DNA of 37,293 nucleotides from an uncultured Bacteroidales bacterium (GCA_946011725.1 CAMGBT010000016.1:1-37293); one strand, 5' to 3'; shown: positions 6,406 through 14,710, counted from the stretch's first letter. The notes: generated from the letters alone by a model not told the origin. Program-made: numbers and translations.

Positions 6406-8669
6406 ACAAACACCTGATATCCATTCTCGCAATGGCCGCCACCGCCGCTTCGGCTTCCGCCGCCGACATCGTGGCCACCGATGCCTACGCATGGCGCGGC
6501 GACACCATCGTGCAAGGCGTTTACACCGCATATTCGCCCGACGGCCGCAGCCTCATCTCCGACTATTCCGCCCAGCCGGGCTTCTTCATGCCCATCGAGA
6601 AGACGTGGACCCTCACCCGCGACATCTCCGCCTACCCCCAACTTTCCACGCCCAACAAGCTCCACACCGCCATCTACAATCTCGGTTTGGAAGAAATGAT
6701 TAACGCAGTGGAGCCTGACACCACGCTGCGCACCGGTCGCGAATGGCCGGGCGTGTGGACGCGCGACGTCAGCTACTCAATCCTCCTTTCAATGGCCTAC
6801 ATGCAGCCCGAAGCCACCCGTTGCTCGCTGATGCGCAAGGTCGACAGCCTCGGCCGCATCGTGCAAGACACCGGTAGCGGCGGCGCATGGCCCGTCAGCT
6901 CCGACCGCATGATTTGGGCGCTCGCCGCTTTCGAACTCTACAAGGTGGAAGGCGACCGCGCGTGGCTCGAATACATCTACCCCATTATCAAGCGCTCCCT
7001 CGCCACTGATGAGCAGGTGGTCAACGTTGACCCCGCAGGCCTCACCCGCGGCGAGACCTCGTTTATCGACTGGCGCGAGCAGAGCTATCCGCGCTGGATG
7101 CAGACCGCCGACATCTACCAGTCGCACGCGCTGAGCACCACCGTGGTGCACGCTTCGGCCTACAACGTGCTGGCTGAAATCGCCCAAATCCTCGGATACA
7201 AGGCTGAGGCACAGCAATTTACTGCGCGTGCAGCAGCGCTGAGCGAAGCCATTAACAGCAAGCTTTGGATGGAAGACCTCGGCTACTACGCCATGTACGA
7301 CTACGGCCGCGAATATCTCGTGCTCAATCCGCGTGCCGAGACGCTCGGCCTGAGCCTGTCTATCCTCAACGGCGTGGCCGATGCCGACCGCGCTCGCCGC
7401 ATCACGGAGTCGAACCCCACCACCCCGTTCGGCGTGGGCATCTTCTATCCGCAAATCTCCGACATGACTCCGTACCACAACAATGCCCTGTGGCCGTGGG
7501 TGGCCTCCTATTGGGCATTGGCCAACGCCAAGGTGGGCAACGAGCAAGGTTGCCTCGAAGCCATCGGTTCCGTGTTCCGTCCCGCCGCGCTGTTCTGCAC
7601 CAATAAGGAGAACTTTGTGCTCGACAACGGCGACATTGCCACCGAGCTCAACTCGTCGAACATGCTGTGGTGCCTCGCCGGCAACATTGCCATAACGCAC
7701 AAGATTCTCTTCGGCATCGAGTTCACGGCTAACAGCTTGAACTTCCATCCGTTCGTGCCTGCCAACCTCGCCGCCGAGCGCTCGCTCACCGGCTTCAAGT
7801 ACCGCAACGCCACCCTCGACATCACCGTGCGCGGTGCCGGTGCGCGTATAGCCTCCTTCACCCTCGACGGCCGCGAGCATCAGCCCTCGCTGCCCGCCGA
7901 CATCAAGGGCCACCACACCATCGTCATCACCATGGACGACCAACCCATTGCACCCTTGGCCGTGAACCATCAACGCAACGCCAAGACCCCCGTCACACCC
8001 ATCGTCCGCTTTGAAGGAAACGAGATCACTTGGCGCCCCGTTGAAAACGGTACCTCCCCCGACTTCTCCACTTACCACTACGAAATCATCCGCAACGGTG
8101 AGCGCATTGCTCGCACCAACTCCACCACCTTCGACGCCTCCGAACCGGGCATCTACCAAGTGGTGGCCGTGGTAGCCCCCGGCATCGAGTCGTTCGCCTC
8201 CGAGCCGGTGAGCAATCTGCCCGCTTACACATTCGAATTCCCCTCAGAATCCACTAAGATGACCTCGCAAGAAATTAGCTATCAACCCTTTGCAATTATC
8301 TCCGGATACACCGGCAACGGCTTTGTGGAAACCGACCATTCCACCCAATCCATTGACCTCGACATTTACGTGCCCGAAGACGGCCGCTACTCCATCGCCC
8401 TGATTTACGCCAACGGCAACGGCCCGGTGAACACCGAAAACAAGTGCGTGGTGCGCCACATCGCCGTGGACCAATCGCGTGTGGGCACCGTGGTGATGCC
8501 GCAACGCGGTGTGGGCAACTGGAGCGAATGGGGCAGCTCGTCGGTGGTGACCGCCGAACTCAAAGCCGGTTCGCACCGCCTGCAAATCCTCTTCGACAGC
8601 GACTGCGAGAACATGAACATCGCCACTAACCACGCGCTGATTGACCGCGTGGTCCTTCGCAAGCTATGA
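6402..8669 (+). CDS. Secreted six-hairpin (alpha/alpha) glycosidase-like protein
   Basis: A 755-residue exported protein. Residues 1-20 form a signal peptide ending in SASA. Residues about 80-490 are helical and carry REWPGVWTRDVSYS, GGAWPVSSDRMIWA, TSFIDWREQSYPRW and a late YHNNALWPWVASYWA, which resemble (alpha/alpha)6-barrel glycosidases of the six-hairpin superfamily. Acidic residues in TRD and DWRE are catalytic candidates. The last about 140 residues look like a beta-sandwich carbohydrate-binding module. The exact family and substrate are not recognisable by eye. The ATG overlaps the tilS stop by 4 nt, and the stop overlaps the next ATG by 4 nt, so expression is coupled to both. The periplasm or surface is the likely location. 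Confidence 0.75.
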   Translation: MNKHLISILAMAATAASASAADIVATDAYAWRGDTIVQGVYTAYSPDGRSLISDYSAQPGFFMPIEKTWTLTRDISAYPQLSTPNKLHTAIYNLGLEEMINAVEPDTTLRTGREWPGVWTRDVSYSILLSMAYMQPEATRCSLMRKVDSLGRIVQDTGSGGAWPVSSDRMIWALAAFELYKVEGDRAWLEYIYPIIKRSLATDEQVVNVDPAGLTRGETSFIDWREQSYPRWMQTADIYQSHALSTTVVHASAYNVLAEIAQILGYKAEAQQFTARAAALSEAINSKLWMEDLGYYAMYDYGREYLVLNPRAETLGLSLSILNGVADADRARRITESNPTTPFGVGIFYPQISDMTPYHNNALWPWVASYWALANAKVGNEQGCLEAIGSVFRPAALFCTNKENFVLDNGDIATELNSSNMLWCLAGNIAITHKILFGIEFTANSLNFHPFVPANLAAERSLTGFKYRNATLDITVRGAGARIASFTLDGREHQPSLPADIKGHHTIVITMDDQPIAPLAVNHQRNAKTPVTPIVRFEGNEITWRPVENGTSPDFSTYHYEIIRNGERIARTNSTTFDASEPGIYQVVAVVAPGIESFASEPVSNLPAYTFEFPSESTKMTSQEISYQPFAIISGYTGNGFVETDHSTQSIDLDIYVPEDGRYSIALIYANGNGPVNTENKCVVRHIAVDQSRVGTVVMPQRGVGNWSEWGSSSVVTAELKAGSHRLQILFDSDCENMNIATNHALIDRVVLRKL

Positions 8670-9679
8670 ATCTGCGCCGGATAATCTGTGTAGCCGCCAT
8701 CGTGGGCGGCTGCACTGCCGCAGCGCAGCTGCGCCCAACGGCTCACGTGGATGTGGAAACGCGTCTGGGATATTACAACTATTCCATCGAAGGCGAGGCG
8801 CTGCACGACCGCAACGGCTTCAAGTGCGACTACCTCAACGTGTCGCTCTTCGGCGACATCATCCCGCAGGTGTCCTACTCCTGGCGCCAGCGCATCAACA
8901 AGCGCATACCCGCCGACGATGTGCTCGCCGCCACCGATATTCTCTATGCCGAATATCGCCCGTCGGACAGCTGGACCATCACCGTGGGCAAGCAGCCACT
9001 GGCCGTGGGTACATACGAGTACAATCGCGCACCCATCGACATCTACACCGCATCCGATTTCTGGGGCTCGCTACCCTGCTATCAGTTTGGTATTCAGGCC
9101 ACTTACAAGGTCAACAGCGGTCGCGACGCCTTCACCTTTCAGTTTACCGAAAGTCCGTTTCGCACACCCGAGTACAACGATATCTATGCCTACCACCTGA
9201 TGTGGGTGGGGCAGCACGGACCGCTCTCCACGCTCTACTCCGTCAACCTCATTGAGTGGCGTCCGTCGCACTACATATCCTACCTTGCCCTCGGCCACAG
9301 CTTCACCCTCGGACGCGCCACCTTCGAACTCGACCTGATCAACCGCGCCGCCGCTCACCAAACATTCTTCTTCCGCAACTGCACCGTGTCGGCCGACTGC
9401 TCCATCGCCTGCCACCGCCGGCTCAACGCCTTTGCCAAGTTCACCTACGACGTCAACCGCACCCACACCCCGGCCGACCTCACCGTGCTACCCGGCACCG
9501 AAATCACCACCTACGGCGCCGGCGTAGAGTTCTTCCCATTCGATGCCGCCGGCCGCAACCTGCGCCTCAACGCGTGCATCAACTTCGCCCACGGCCACAA
9601 CGCCGACCCCTCGGCCGACTTCCTTTCCAACCTCTTCCGCATCAACCTCGGCCTCACCTACAAACTCCACCTGCTCTAA
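8666..9679 (+). CDS. Outer-membrane beta-barrel / porin-like protein
   Basis: A 337-residue protein with a signal peptide ending near AAAQ (residues 18-21) and a remainder of alternating aromatic/polar strands typical of an outer-membrane barrel, such as FGDIIPQVSYSWRQRINK and TWNITVG-like stretches (SWTITVGKQPLAVG). The final residues INLGLTYKLHLL end in an amphipathic strand. The overall pattern recalls phosphate-selective OprO/P-like or alginate-type porins, but I cannot assign a family. It overlaps the glycosidase gene by 4 nt. A role in uptake or envelope transport of the glycosidase products is an inference from this coupling only. Confidence 0.7.
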   Translation: MNLRRIICVAAIVGGCTAAAQLRPTAHVDVETRLGYYNYSIEGEALHDRNGFKCDYLNVSLFGDIIPQVSYSWRQRINKRIPADDVLAATDILYAEYRPSDSWTITVGKQPLAVGTYEYNRAPIDIYTASDFWGSLPCYQFGIQATYKVNSGRDAFTFQFTESPFRTPEYNDIYAYHLMWVGQHGPLSTLYSVNLIEWRPSHYISYLALGHSFTLGRATFELDLINRAAAHQTFFFRNCTVSADCSIACHRRLNAFAKFTYDVNRTHTPADLTVLPGTEITTYGAGVEFFPFDAAGRNLRLNACINFAHGHNADPSADFLSNLFRINLGLTYKLHLL

Positions 9680-9754
9680 CCTCTCCGGCCAAAATGCGCA
9701 AAAAAAAGCCACAGCAGGACAGGAAAAGCAGCAAGAGAGTAGTTCCTATTTTAT

Positions 9755-9822
9755 TCATTATCAATCGATTACCTGTGTTGCCACAGTAAGCCACGGCACT
9801 ACCGCTAATCGATTGATTATGA
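9755..9822. repeat. 17-bp inverted repeat around AATCGATTA
   Basis: TCATTATCAATCGATTA at 9755-9771 pairs with 9806-9822 with one mismatch. The block at 9788-9850 (a gcggcact-type end, then TAATcgATTGATTAT and CCTGTCCTCCTG) recurs in diverged form at 10668-10735, so it is part of a dispersed repeat family. Confidence 0.6.
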
Positions 9823-9904
9823 AAAAACAAATCCTGTCCTCCTGTGTTTTTTTGCACGCCGGCATCCGCATGGCCAATCGAAAAAATCGTAAGGATTAAC
9901 TTCG

Positions 9905-10176
9905 ATTGGAGGCTACGCCTTCCAAGGTTGCACCGGCTTAACCTCGGTGACTATCCTTAACTACGTAACTTTTATTGGCGAATACGCCTTCTCCAGCTGC
10001 AGCGGCCTCACAAGCCTATACTGCATGCCGAAATGCCGCCCACTTGCGGCGATGAAATTTTTAAAGATGTCAACAAGTCGAAATGTATTTTATATGTACC
10101 GGAGAACAGTATTTCGGCATATCAAGCCGCCGACCAGTGGAAGGATTTCCGCAAGATATGCAGCAGAACGAAGTGA
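9905..10176 (+). pseudogene. Remnant of a BspA-type leucine-rich-repeat protein
   Basis: Starting at 9905, one frame reads IGGYAFQGCTGLTSVTI then FIGEYAFSSCSGLTSLYC, two consecutive BspA/TpLRR (LRR_5) units. After about 10025 the homologous continuation jumps to another frame: MPPTCGDEIFKDVNKSKC, then YVPENSISAYQAADQWKDF, ending at TGA 10174-10176. That is the usual C-terminal end of such surface proteins. There is no start, no signal peptide and only two repeats, so this is a 5'-truncated, frameshifted fragment. It lies within a repeat-filled gap, consistent with decay after insertion or deletion. Related intact proteins are surface adhesins in Bacteroidetes. Confidence 0.75.
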
Positions 10177-10326
10177 GACTTGATGGCCGAGCGCAAGTCT
10201 GCCTCTAAAGCGAGCGCGACCATCGGGGGGAGGCGCGGCGGTTGAGGAAGACGATCCCCTACGATTTTTTACGATACCATCCGGGGGAGTACTGGAGGAC
10301 GGGATAAATCACTGATAAACAGCTGG

Positions 10327-10678
10327 TAGTGCCGCGGCTTGCTGCGGCAACACCCGGATGGCCCCGCGGCGGCAGAGATCCCCTCCGGGGAACGTTAGCG
10401 GGGACACGCCCGGAGAACGCGCTCCGCGCGTACTGCCATACCGCTCCGCAGCATAGATACTGAAATGGCGCGGGCTGCACACCCTGGCGGCATGGCATCG
10501 AGGTCAGAATCAGAAGGGACGCGGCCTGCCGCGCCTGCGTTCGCTATGCATAACTGTTTGATTATGTGCGGGTTGGCGCGGACGCGGCAGGCCTCGTCCC
10601 TACTGATGTACGTGTTGCATTGGCATTTGATATAGATTCTTGGCCATGCGGGTGTTGCCGCAGCAAGCCGCGGCACTA
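10327..10678. repeat. Element bounded by 37-bp inverted repeats, with nested REP-like palindrome
   Basis: 10327-10363 (core GCCGCGGCTTGCTGCGGCAA) is the reverse complement of 10642-10678 with one mismatch. Nested inside, 10516-10533 pairs with 10583-10600 (18 bp, one mismatch). At 10372-10394 lies a copy of the gcagagatcccctccgggg motif found in both arms flanking the transposase at 30209-30652. There is no coding potential. This looks like a compound REP/MITE-type element. Confidence 0.6.
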
Positions 10679-10822
10679 TCGGTAATTTATTGAATATAGA
10701 TAAAAAATCCTGTTCTCCTGCCAAATCTCCTGTCCTTCTGTGGTGTTTCCTCGCTCGCTTGGCCAATCGTCCCAAAATCGTGGGGAATCGTCCTTTTTAG
10801 GCGTTGTCGGTTGATTATAAAA

Positions 10823-10852
10823 AAAACAGCGCGCCGGGGGGCGCGCTGTTTT
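10823..10852 (-). terminator. Intrinsic terminator of the rplM-rpsI-rpsB-tsf operon
   Basis: A 13-bp perfect stem pairs 10823-10835 with 10840-10852 (AAAACAGCGCGCC arm, GGGG loop). On the minus strand the stem runs into eight T, 20 nt after the tsf stop. The arms also carry A/T ends, so it could work in both directions. Confidence 0.85.
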
Positions 10853-10872
10853 GGGTATGGGGTGTGGGTGGA

Positions 10873-11865
10873 TTAGTCGGCGTTGAGGTTGACGCGTTTG
10901 AAGACGGTGCAACGGAGGCCTTTTTGTGCGGCTTCGAGGTATTTGCCGATGGTGAGGTTGCCGTCTTTGATGAATTCTTGTTCCATCAAGCAGCCTTCTT
11001 TGAAGAATTTGTTGAGGCGACCTTGAGCGATGTTTTGGATCATTTGCTCGGGGAGGTTGGCGGCTTTTGCGGCGCCAACTTCGGCGGCGATTGCGCGGGC
11101 TTGAGCGGCTTGTTCTTCGGTGAGCCAGCCTTTGGCAATGTTGGAGGCGATGTGATCTTCGCTGTCGAGCAGGTTGGGGTTGAGGCCGGCTTTCTTTTGA
11201 GCGGCTTCAACGGCTTTCTTCACTTGTTCTTCTTTGGTTTTTTCGATGGCCACGGAGAGTTCGGAGTCGATGGTGGCTTGGGGTACGCTTTCGCGGTCCA
11301 CGGCCACGGGGTTCATCGAGGCGATTTGCATGGCTACGTCGCGACCTACTTGGTAGTCCACACCTTCGAGGTTGAAGCCGGCGATGGTGGCGAGCTTGTT
11401 GCCGAGGTGGTTGTAGGAGGTTGTGGAGGGAGCTTCGACGTATTCGTAGGCGGAGATTTCGGTTTTTTCGCCGGTTTTGCCGGATTCTTCGGTAACGAGG
11501 TCGGCAACGGTGCGGCCGTCGACGGTGAGGGCTTTAAGCTCGTCGAGGGATTTGCAGCGGTGAGCTACGGCGAGGTCGAGGAGCTGGCGGGTGAGGTTAA
11601 CGAAGCCTTCGTTTTTGGCCACGAAGTCGGTTTCGCAGTTGAGAGCGATAACGGCGGCGAAGTCGCCTTCGTTTTTGGCGAGGACGCAGCCTTCGGCGGC
11701 GGTGCGGTCTTCGCGTTTGGCGGCTACGGCTTGGCCTTTTTTGCGGAGGATTTCAACGGCTTTTTCGATGTCGCCGTCGGTTTCTGCCAGGGCTTTTTTG
11801 CAGTCCATCAAGCCGGCCGAGGTGAGGTGGCGCAGCTTGGTGATTTCTGCCATTGTTACTGCCAT
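10873..11865 (-). CDS. tsf: Translation elongation factor Ts
   Basis: A 330-residue EF-Ts, the nucleotide-exchange factor for EF-Tu. The N-terminal UBA-like region MAVTMAEITKLRHLTSAG...MDCKKAL and the signature NCETDFVAKNEGF near residue 80 are intact. The length matches other Bacteroidales EF-Ts proteins. The start at MAVTM is preferred over the Met four codons later because orthologues I recall share this N-terminus. It is the last gene of the ribosomal-protein operon and is followed by a strong terminator. It begins 33 nt after the residual rpsB tail. Confidence 0.96.
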   Translation of the reverse strand: MAVTMAEITKLRHLTSAGLMDCKKALAETDGDIEKAVEILRKKGQAVAAKREDRTAAEGCVLAKNEGDFAAVIALNCETDFVAKNEGFVNLTRQLLDLAVAHRCKSLDELKALTVDGRTVADLVTEESGKTGEKTEISAYEYVEAPSTTSYNHLGNKLATIAGFNLEGVDYQVGRDVAMQIASMNPVAVDRESVPQATIDSELSVAIEKTKEEQVKKAVEAAQKKAGLNPNLLDSEDHIASNIAKGWLTEEQAAQARAIAAEVGAAKAANLPEQMIQNIAQGRLNKFFKEGCLMEQEFIKDGNLTIGKYLEAAQKGLRCTVFKRVNLNAD

Positions 11866-11898
11866 ATTGTTGTAATTTTTTGTAAGTTTAACAATTAA

Positions 11899-12051
11899 TT
11901 ATTCAGCGGCGGGAGCTTCTTCAGCGGCGGGAGCTTCGGAGGAAGCTTCGGGGGTTGCATCGGCGCGGCGCACGCGGCGGCGTTCGCGTTTGGGAGCAGC
12001 GGGGGCTTCACCTTCGGCTTCGCCGGCGGCTACGGTGTCTATTATATCGGC
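11899..12051 (-). other. Open in-frame continuation of rpsB (50-codon tail after a TAA stop)
   Basis: Directly after the rpsB stop at 12052-12054, the same frame stays open for 50 codons to TAA at 11899-11901. It encodes ADIIDTVAAGEAEG, a basic stretch KRERRRVRR, and an Ala/Glu/Pro-rich end. The S2 of Bacteroides as I recall it continues EERKAEKIDMEAAGEA at this point, so the tail is homologous and the TAA stands where a Lys codon is expected. Base composition is coding-like. Possible explanations are a recent nonsense mutation, a sequencing error or stop read-through. Confidence 0.75.
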
Positions 12052-12738
12052 TTAGCGTTCTTCGAGGCCTTCGTTCATCGCGGCTACGAGTGTGCCGACG
12101 ATGAGTTCGATGCTCTTGGAAGCGTCGTCGTTAGCGGGGATAACGAAGTCCACGTCGTTGGGGTTGGAGTTGGTGTCAACCATAGCGAACACGGGGATGC
12201 CGAGGCGGTTGGCTTCGGCTACGGCGATGTGTTCTTTCATCACGTCAACCACGAAGAGGGCTGAGGGCAGACGGTTGAGGTCGGCGATTGAGCCGAGGGT
12301 TTTTTCCAATTTGGCGCGTTGGCGGGTGATTTGGAGGCGTTCGCGCTTGGAGAGGTTGTCGAAGGTGCCGTCTTTGGTCATTTTGTCGATGGCGGTCTTC
12401 TTCTTCAAAGCCTTGCGGATGGTGGGGAAGTTGGTGAGCATACCGCCGGGCCAGCGTTCGATTACGTAGGGCATGTTGATGCTGGTGGCGAGGTCGGCGA
12501 TCACCTGTTTGGCCTGTTTTTTGGTGGCAACGAAGAGCACTTTTTTGCCGGCTTTGGCGATGCTCTTCAGAGCGGCAGCAGCTTCTTCGATTTTGGCTGC
12601 AGTTTTGTATAAATCAATGATGTGGATACCATTGCGCTCCATGAAGATGTAGGGAGCCATAGCGGGGTTCCATTTGCGTTTGAGGTGGCCGAAGTGGCAA
12701 CCGGCTTCGAGGAGCTGTTCAAATGTGGGAGTTGACAT
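12052..12738 (-). CDS. rpsB: 30S ribosomal protein S2 (ending early at an in-frame TAA)
   Basis: A 228-residue S2 beginning MSTPTFEQLLEAGCHFGH. The upstream in-frame ATG at 12801 would add 21 residues with no homology and is rejected. The core is complete: KRKWNPAMAPYIF, VLFVATKKQAK, RWPGGMLTNF, QRAKLEKTLGSI and FVIPANDDA are all present. The protein stops after EGLEER, whereas Bacteroidales S2 usually continues into a charged tail, and that tail persists in frame downstream. S2 proteins of this shorter length work in other bacteria, so function is probably kept. A hairpin (12831-12836/12841-12846) and a TACGTTTG -7-like box at 12849-12856 lie upstream, between rpsI and rpsB, and could give extra initiation or control. 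Confidence 0.93.
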   Translation of the reverse strand: MSTPTFEQLLEAGCHFGHLKRKWNPAMAPYIFMERNGIHIIDLYKTAAKIEEAAAALKSIAKAGKKVLFVATKKQAKQVIADLATSINMPYVIERWPGGMLTNFPTIRKALKKKTAIDKMTKDGTFDNLSKRERLQITRQRAKLEKTLGSIADLNRLPSALFVVDVMKEHIAVAEANRLGIPVFAMVDTNSNPNDVDFVIPANDDASKSIELIVGTLVAAMNEGLEER

Positions 12739-12875
12739 TGTCTTTTTTTGTTGGGGTTTACATTCTTTTGTTTTCAACCGACGGGTAGGGAATGTGTCCA
12801 TCCCGGCGATTTAGATACTAAACTCATTATGCTGCTACTAAGCAGCGGCAAACGTATATATAATAATGTAGGGGA

Positions 12876-13262
12876 TTAACGTTTGCTGAATTGGAAGCGC
12901 TTGCGTGCTTTGGGTTGACCGGGCTTTTTGCGTTCGACGGCGCGGGGGTCGCGGGTCATGAAGCCGGCGCGACGGAGCACAGCCTTGTCTTCGGGGTTGA
13001 TTTTTACCAGAGCGCGAGCGATACCGAGGCGGAGGGCTTCGGCTTGGCCTTTGAAGCCGCCGCCGTCGAGGTTCACTTGGATGTCGTATTTTTCAACAAC
13101 GTCCAGAGTGGCGAGGGGTTGCTTCACGATGAACTGAAGAATCGACGAGGGGAAGTATACTTCCAGGGGGCGGTGGTTGATGGTGATGGTGCCGTTACCC
13201 TCTTTGAGGATTACGCGAGCCACGGCGGCTTTACGACGGCCTACTGCATTTACTGTTTCCAT
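12876..13262 (-). CDS. rpsI: 30S ribosomal protein S9
   Basis: A 128-residue S9 starting METVNAVGRRKAAVARV. The conserved GGGFKGQAEALRLGIARAL and the basic C-terminal tail ending in KRFQFSKR, which reaches the ribosomal P-site, are intact. It follows rplM by 8 nt in the usual L13-S9 order, and rpsB comes 137 nt later. Length is normal. Confidence 0.96.
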   Translation of the reverse strand: METVNAVGRRKAAVARVILKEGNGTITINHRPLEVYFPSSILQFIVKQPLATLDVVEKYDIQVNLDGGGFKGQAEALRLGIARALVKINPEDKAVLRRAGFMTRDPRAVERKKPGQPKARKRFQFSKR

Positions 13263-13270
13263 ACGTTCGA

Positions 13271-13750
13271 TTATTTCAGTTTGTTGATGTCAATTGCTTT
13301 GGGAGCTTGTGCTTGGTGGGGGTGCTCAGGACCGTTGTACACGTGCACGTTTTCGATGAGGCGACGACCGATGCGGTTCTTGGGGAGCATGCCTTTGAGC
13401 ACGCGCAGGAACAGGGGGTGCATGCCGGGTTTGAGGTGCTTGTTGAAGGATTTTTTCATGAGCACTTCGGGAGTGAGTTCGCGTTGACCGCCGGGGTAAC
13501 CGGTGAAGTTGAGGTAGATGCGGTCGGTGAACTTTTTGCCGGTGAGGGCAACTTTTTCAGCGTTGACAATCACAACGTTGTCGCCGCAAAGTACGTGGGG
13601 CGAGTAGGTGGGTTTGTGCTTGCCGCGGAGGATTTTGGCAACGACGGAGCACAGACGGCCCAGGGGCACGTCGGTGGCATCGATGAGCACCCATTCGCTT
13701 TGAACGCTTTGAGCGTTGGGGGAGATGGTTTTGTAACTTAAAGTATCCAC
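13271..13750 (-). CDS. rplM: 50S ribosomal protein L13
   Basis: A 159-residue L13 whose first codon is GTG at 13748-13750, followed by DTLSYKTIS. This N-terminus is shared with Bacteroidales L13, so the non-ATG start is credible. The motifs WVLIDATDVPLGRL, GDNVVIVNA and YTGYPGG-like (FTGYPGGQRELTPE) are present, followed by GMLPKNRIGRRL. It is the first gene of the operon with rpsI, rpsB and tsf. The leader from the promoter at 13860-13891 is about 105 nt and could hold autoregulatory structure, though I could not define one. Confidence 0.96.
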   Translation of the reverse strand: MDTLSYKTISPNAQSVQSEWVLIDATDVPLGRLCSVVAKILRGKHKPTYSPHVLCGDNVVIVNAEKVALTGKKFTDRIYLNFTGYPGGQRELTPEVLMKKSFNKHLKPGMHPLFLRVLKGMLPKNRIGRRLIENVHVYNGPEHPHQAQAPKAIDINKLK

Positions 13751-13859
13751 TTTATTTAATTGATTAATAGGTTGTTAAAACGCCGTAAGAGGAGGGACGC
13801 TCGGCCAAAAGCGCCTCGCCCCGTCGGGCAAAGATTATATTATGGACATAATCGGACTG

Positions 13860-13891
13860 CAAAGTTAGTGATTTTCAGCGAGAAAAACAAG
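13860..13891 (-). promoter_or_regulatory. Promoter of the L13-S9-S2-EF-Ts operon
   Basis: On the minus strand, TAACTTTG (complement of 13860-13867) is preceded by a CTTG -33 element at 13888-13891 with 20-nt spacing. Initiation is expected near 13855. Confidence 0.65.
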
Positions 13892-13921
13892 AAAACGGCC
13901 AATTTTTTTTCATTTTGGCGG

Positions 13922-14060
13922 GCGCGGCGGCGGGGCTTCCTGGCCGAGCAGGAGCTCGGAGCGGGTGCAAAAAGGCTGCGCGGCGCAGGTGGGCGGCCGG
14001 GCGGGCGCGCGGCCTCGCGGCTTCCGCAGGCCCCGCAGCAAGCCGCGAGGCTACTCCACA
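13922..14060. repeat. GC-rich interspersed repeat with REP-like hairpin
   Basis: GCCTCGCGGCTT 14022-14033 pairs perfectly with 14040-14051. The upstream segment (cgagcaggagctcgg, agcgggtgcaaaaaggct, 13943-13977) recurs at about 17019-17052. The 13922-14110 gap holds no gene. Confidence 0.6.
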
Positions 14061-14126
14061 GGACCCACGGCTGCCGGCAGGGGCGGGGGCGCTTTCGCCG
14101 CTCGACGCTGCGGGTAGGTGTGAAAA

Positions 14127-14152
14127 AAGCCTGCCGGGTGGGCGGCAGGCTT
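14127..14152 (-). terminator. Intrinsic terminator after the 2-oxoacid oxidoreductase operon
   Basis: A 10-bp perfect stem AAGCCTGCCG pairs 14127-14136 with 14143-14152. On the minus strand it is followed by a run of T, about 22 nt after the gamma-subunit stop. Confidence 0.85.
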
Positions 14153-14173
14153 GGGTATGGGGTGGGGGGAGGG

Positions 14174-14710
14174 TTATTGGACGAGGGTGCGGCCTTTTTC
14201 GATGGCTTGCTCGTTGAGGGGGATGAGGTGGTGGTGGCGTTCGGGCAGGGTTTTGCGGAGGGCTTTCACCACGGCTTCGGTGTCAACGACGGGGCGCATT
14301 GCCAGCAGGGCGCCGAGCAGGATCATGTTGTAGGTCTTGGAGTTTTTGAGCTCGATGGCGGCACCCATTGCGTCGACGGCTTTGACGGTGATGTCGGTGC
14401 GGGTGGGGAGGTGGTGGATGCCGTTGGGGTCATAGAGGAGTGTGCCGCCGGGTTTTACTTTTGACTCGAATTTGTCGAGTGATTGTTGGTTGAGGACAAC
14501 GGCGGTGTCGTATGAGTCGAGCACGGGCGATGAGATGGCCTTGTCGGAGAGGATAACGGTGACGTTGGCGGTGCCGCCGCGTTGTTCGGGACCGTATGCG
14601 GGCATCCAGGTAACTTCGAGGTTGTTCATCAGGCCGGCGTAGGCGAGGATTTTACCCATGGAGAGGACGCCTTGACCGCCGAAACCGGCTATAATAATTT
14701 CTTCTTTCAT
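14174..14710 (-). CDS. 2-oxoacid:ferredoxin oxidoreductase, gamma subunit
   Basis: A 178-residue catalytic gamma domain of the pyruvate/ketoisovalerate oxidoreductase family. The N-terminus EEIIIAGFGGQGVLSMGKIL holds the family's GFGGQG motif, followed by TWMPAYGPEQRGGTA. It works with the alpha, beta and ferredoxin-like subunits encoded just upstream. Together they oxidatively decarboxylate a 2-oxoacid to an acyl-CoA and reduce ferredoxin in the anaerobic cytoplasm. It is the last gene of the operon, 6 nt after the beta-subunit gene, and is followed by a terminator. Whether the substrate is 2-oxoglutarate or branched-chain 2-oxoacids cannot be fixed from sequence. Confidence 0.92.
   Translation of the reverse strand: MKEEIIIAGFGGQGVLSMGKILAYAGLMNNLEVTWMPAYGPEQRGGTANVTVILSDKAISSPVLDSYDTAVVLNQQSLDKFESKVKPGGTLLYDPNGIHHLPTRTDITVKAVDAMGAAIELKNSKTYNMILLGALLAMRPVVDTEAVVKALRKTLPERHHHLIPLNEQAIEKGRTLVQ

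Noticed and set aside
6789-8159. 456-residue minus-strand ORF opposite the glycosidase
   Set aside because: Antisense shadow; the plus-strand gene has a signal peptide, family motifs and operon overlaps.
10395-10775. 126-residue minus-strand ORF in the repeat gap
   Set aside because: It runs through several inverted repeats and has no consistent homology or signal; judged non-coding.
10804-11898. 364-residue plus-strand ORF opposite tsf
   Set aside because: It is the antisense shadow of a clear EF-Ts gene; composition is Phe/Gly/Val-rich as expected from reversed Ala/Glu/Lys codons, and no known motif is present.
12739-12801. Earlier start for rpsB
   Set aside because: The extra 21 residues have no S2 similarity; MSTPTFEQLLEAGCHFGH is the family N-terminus.
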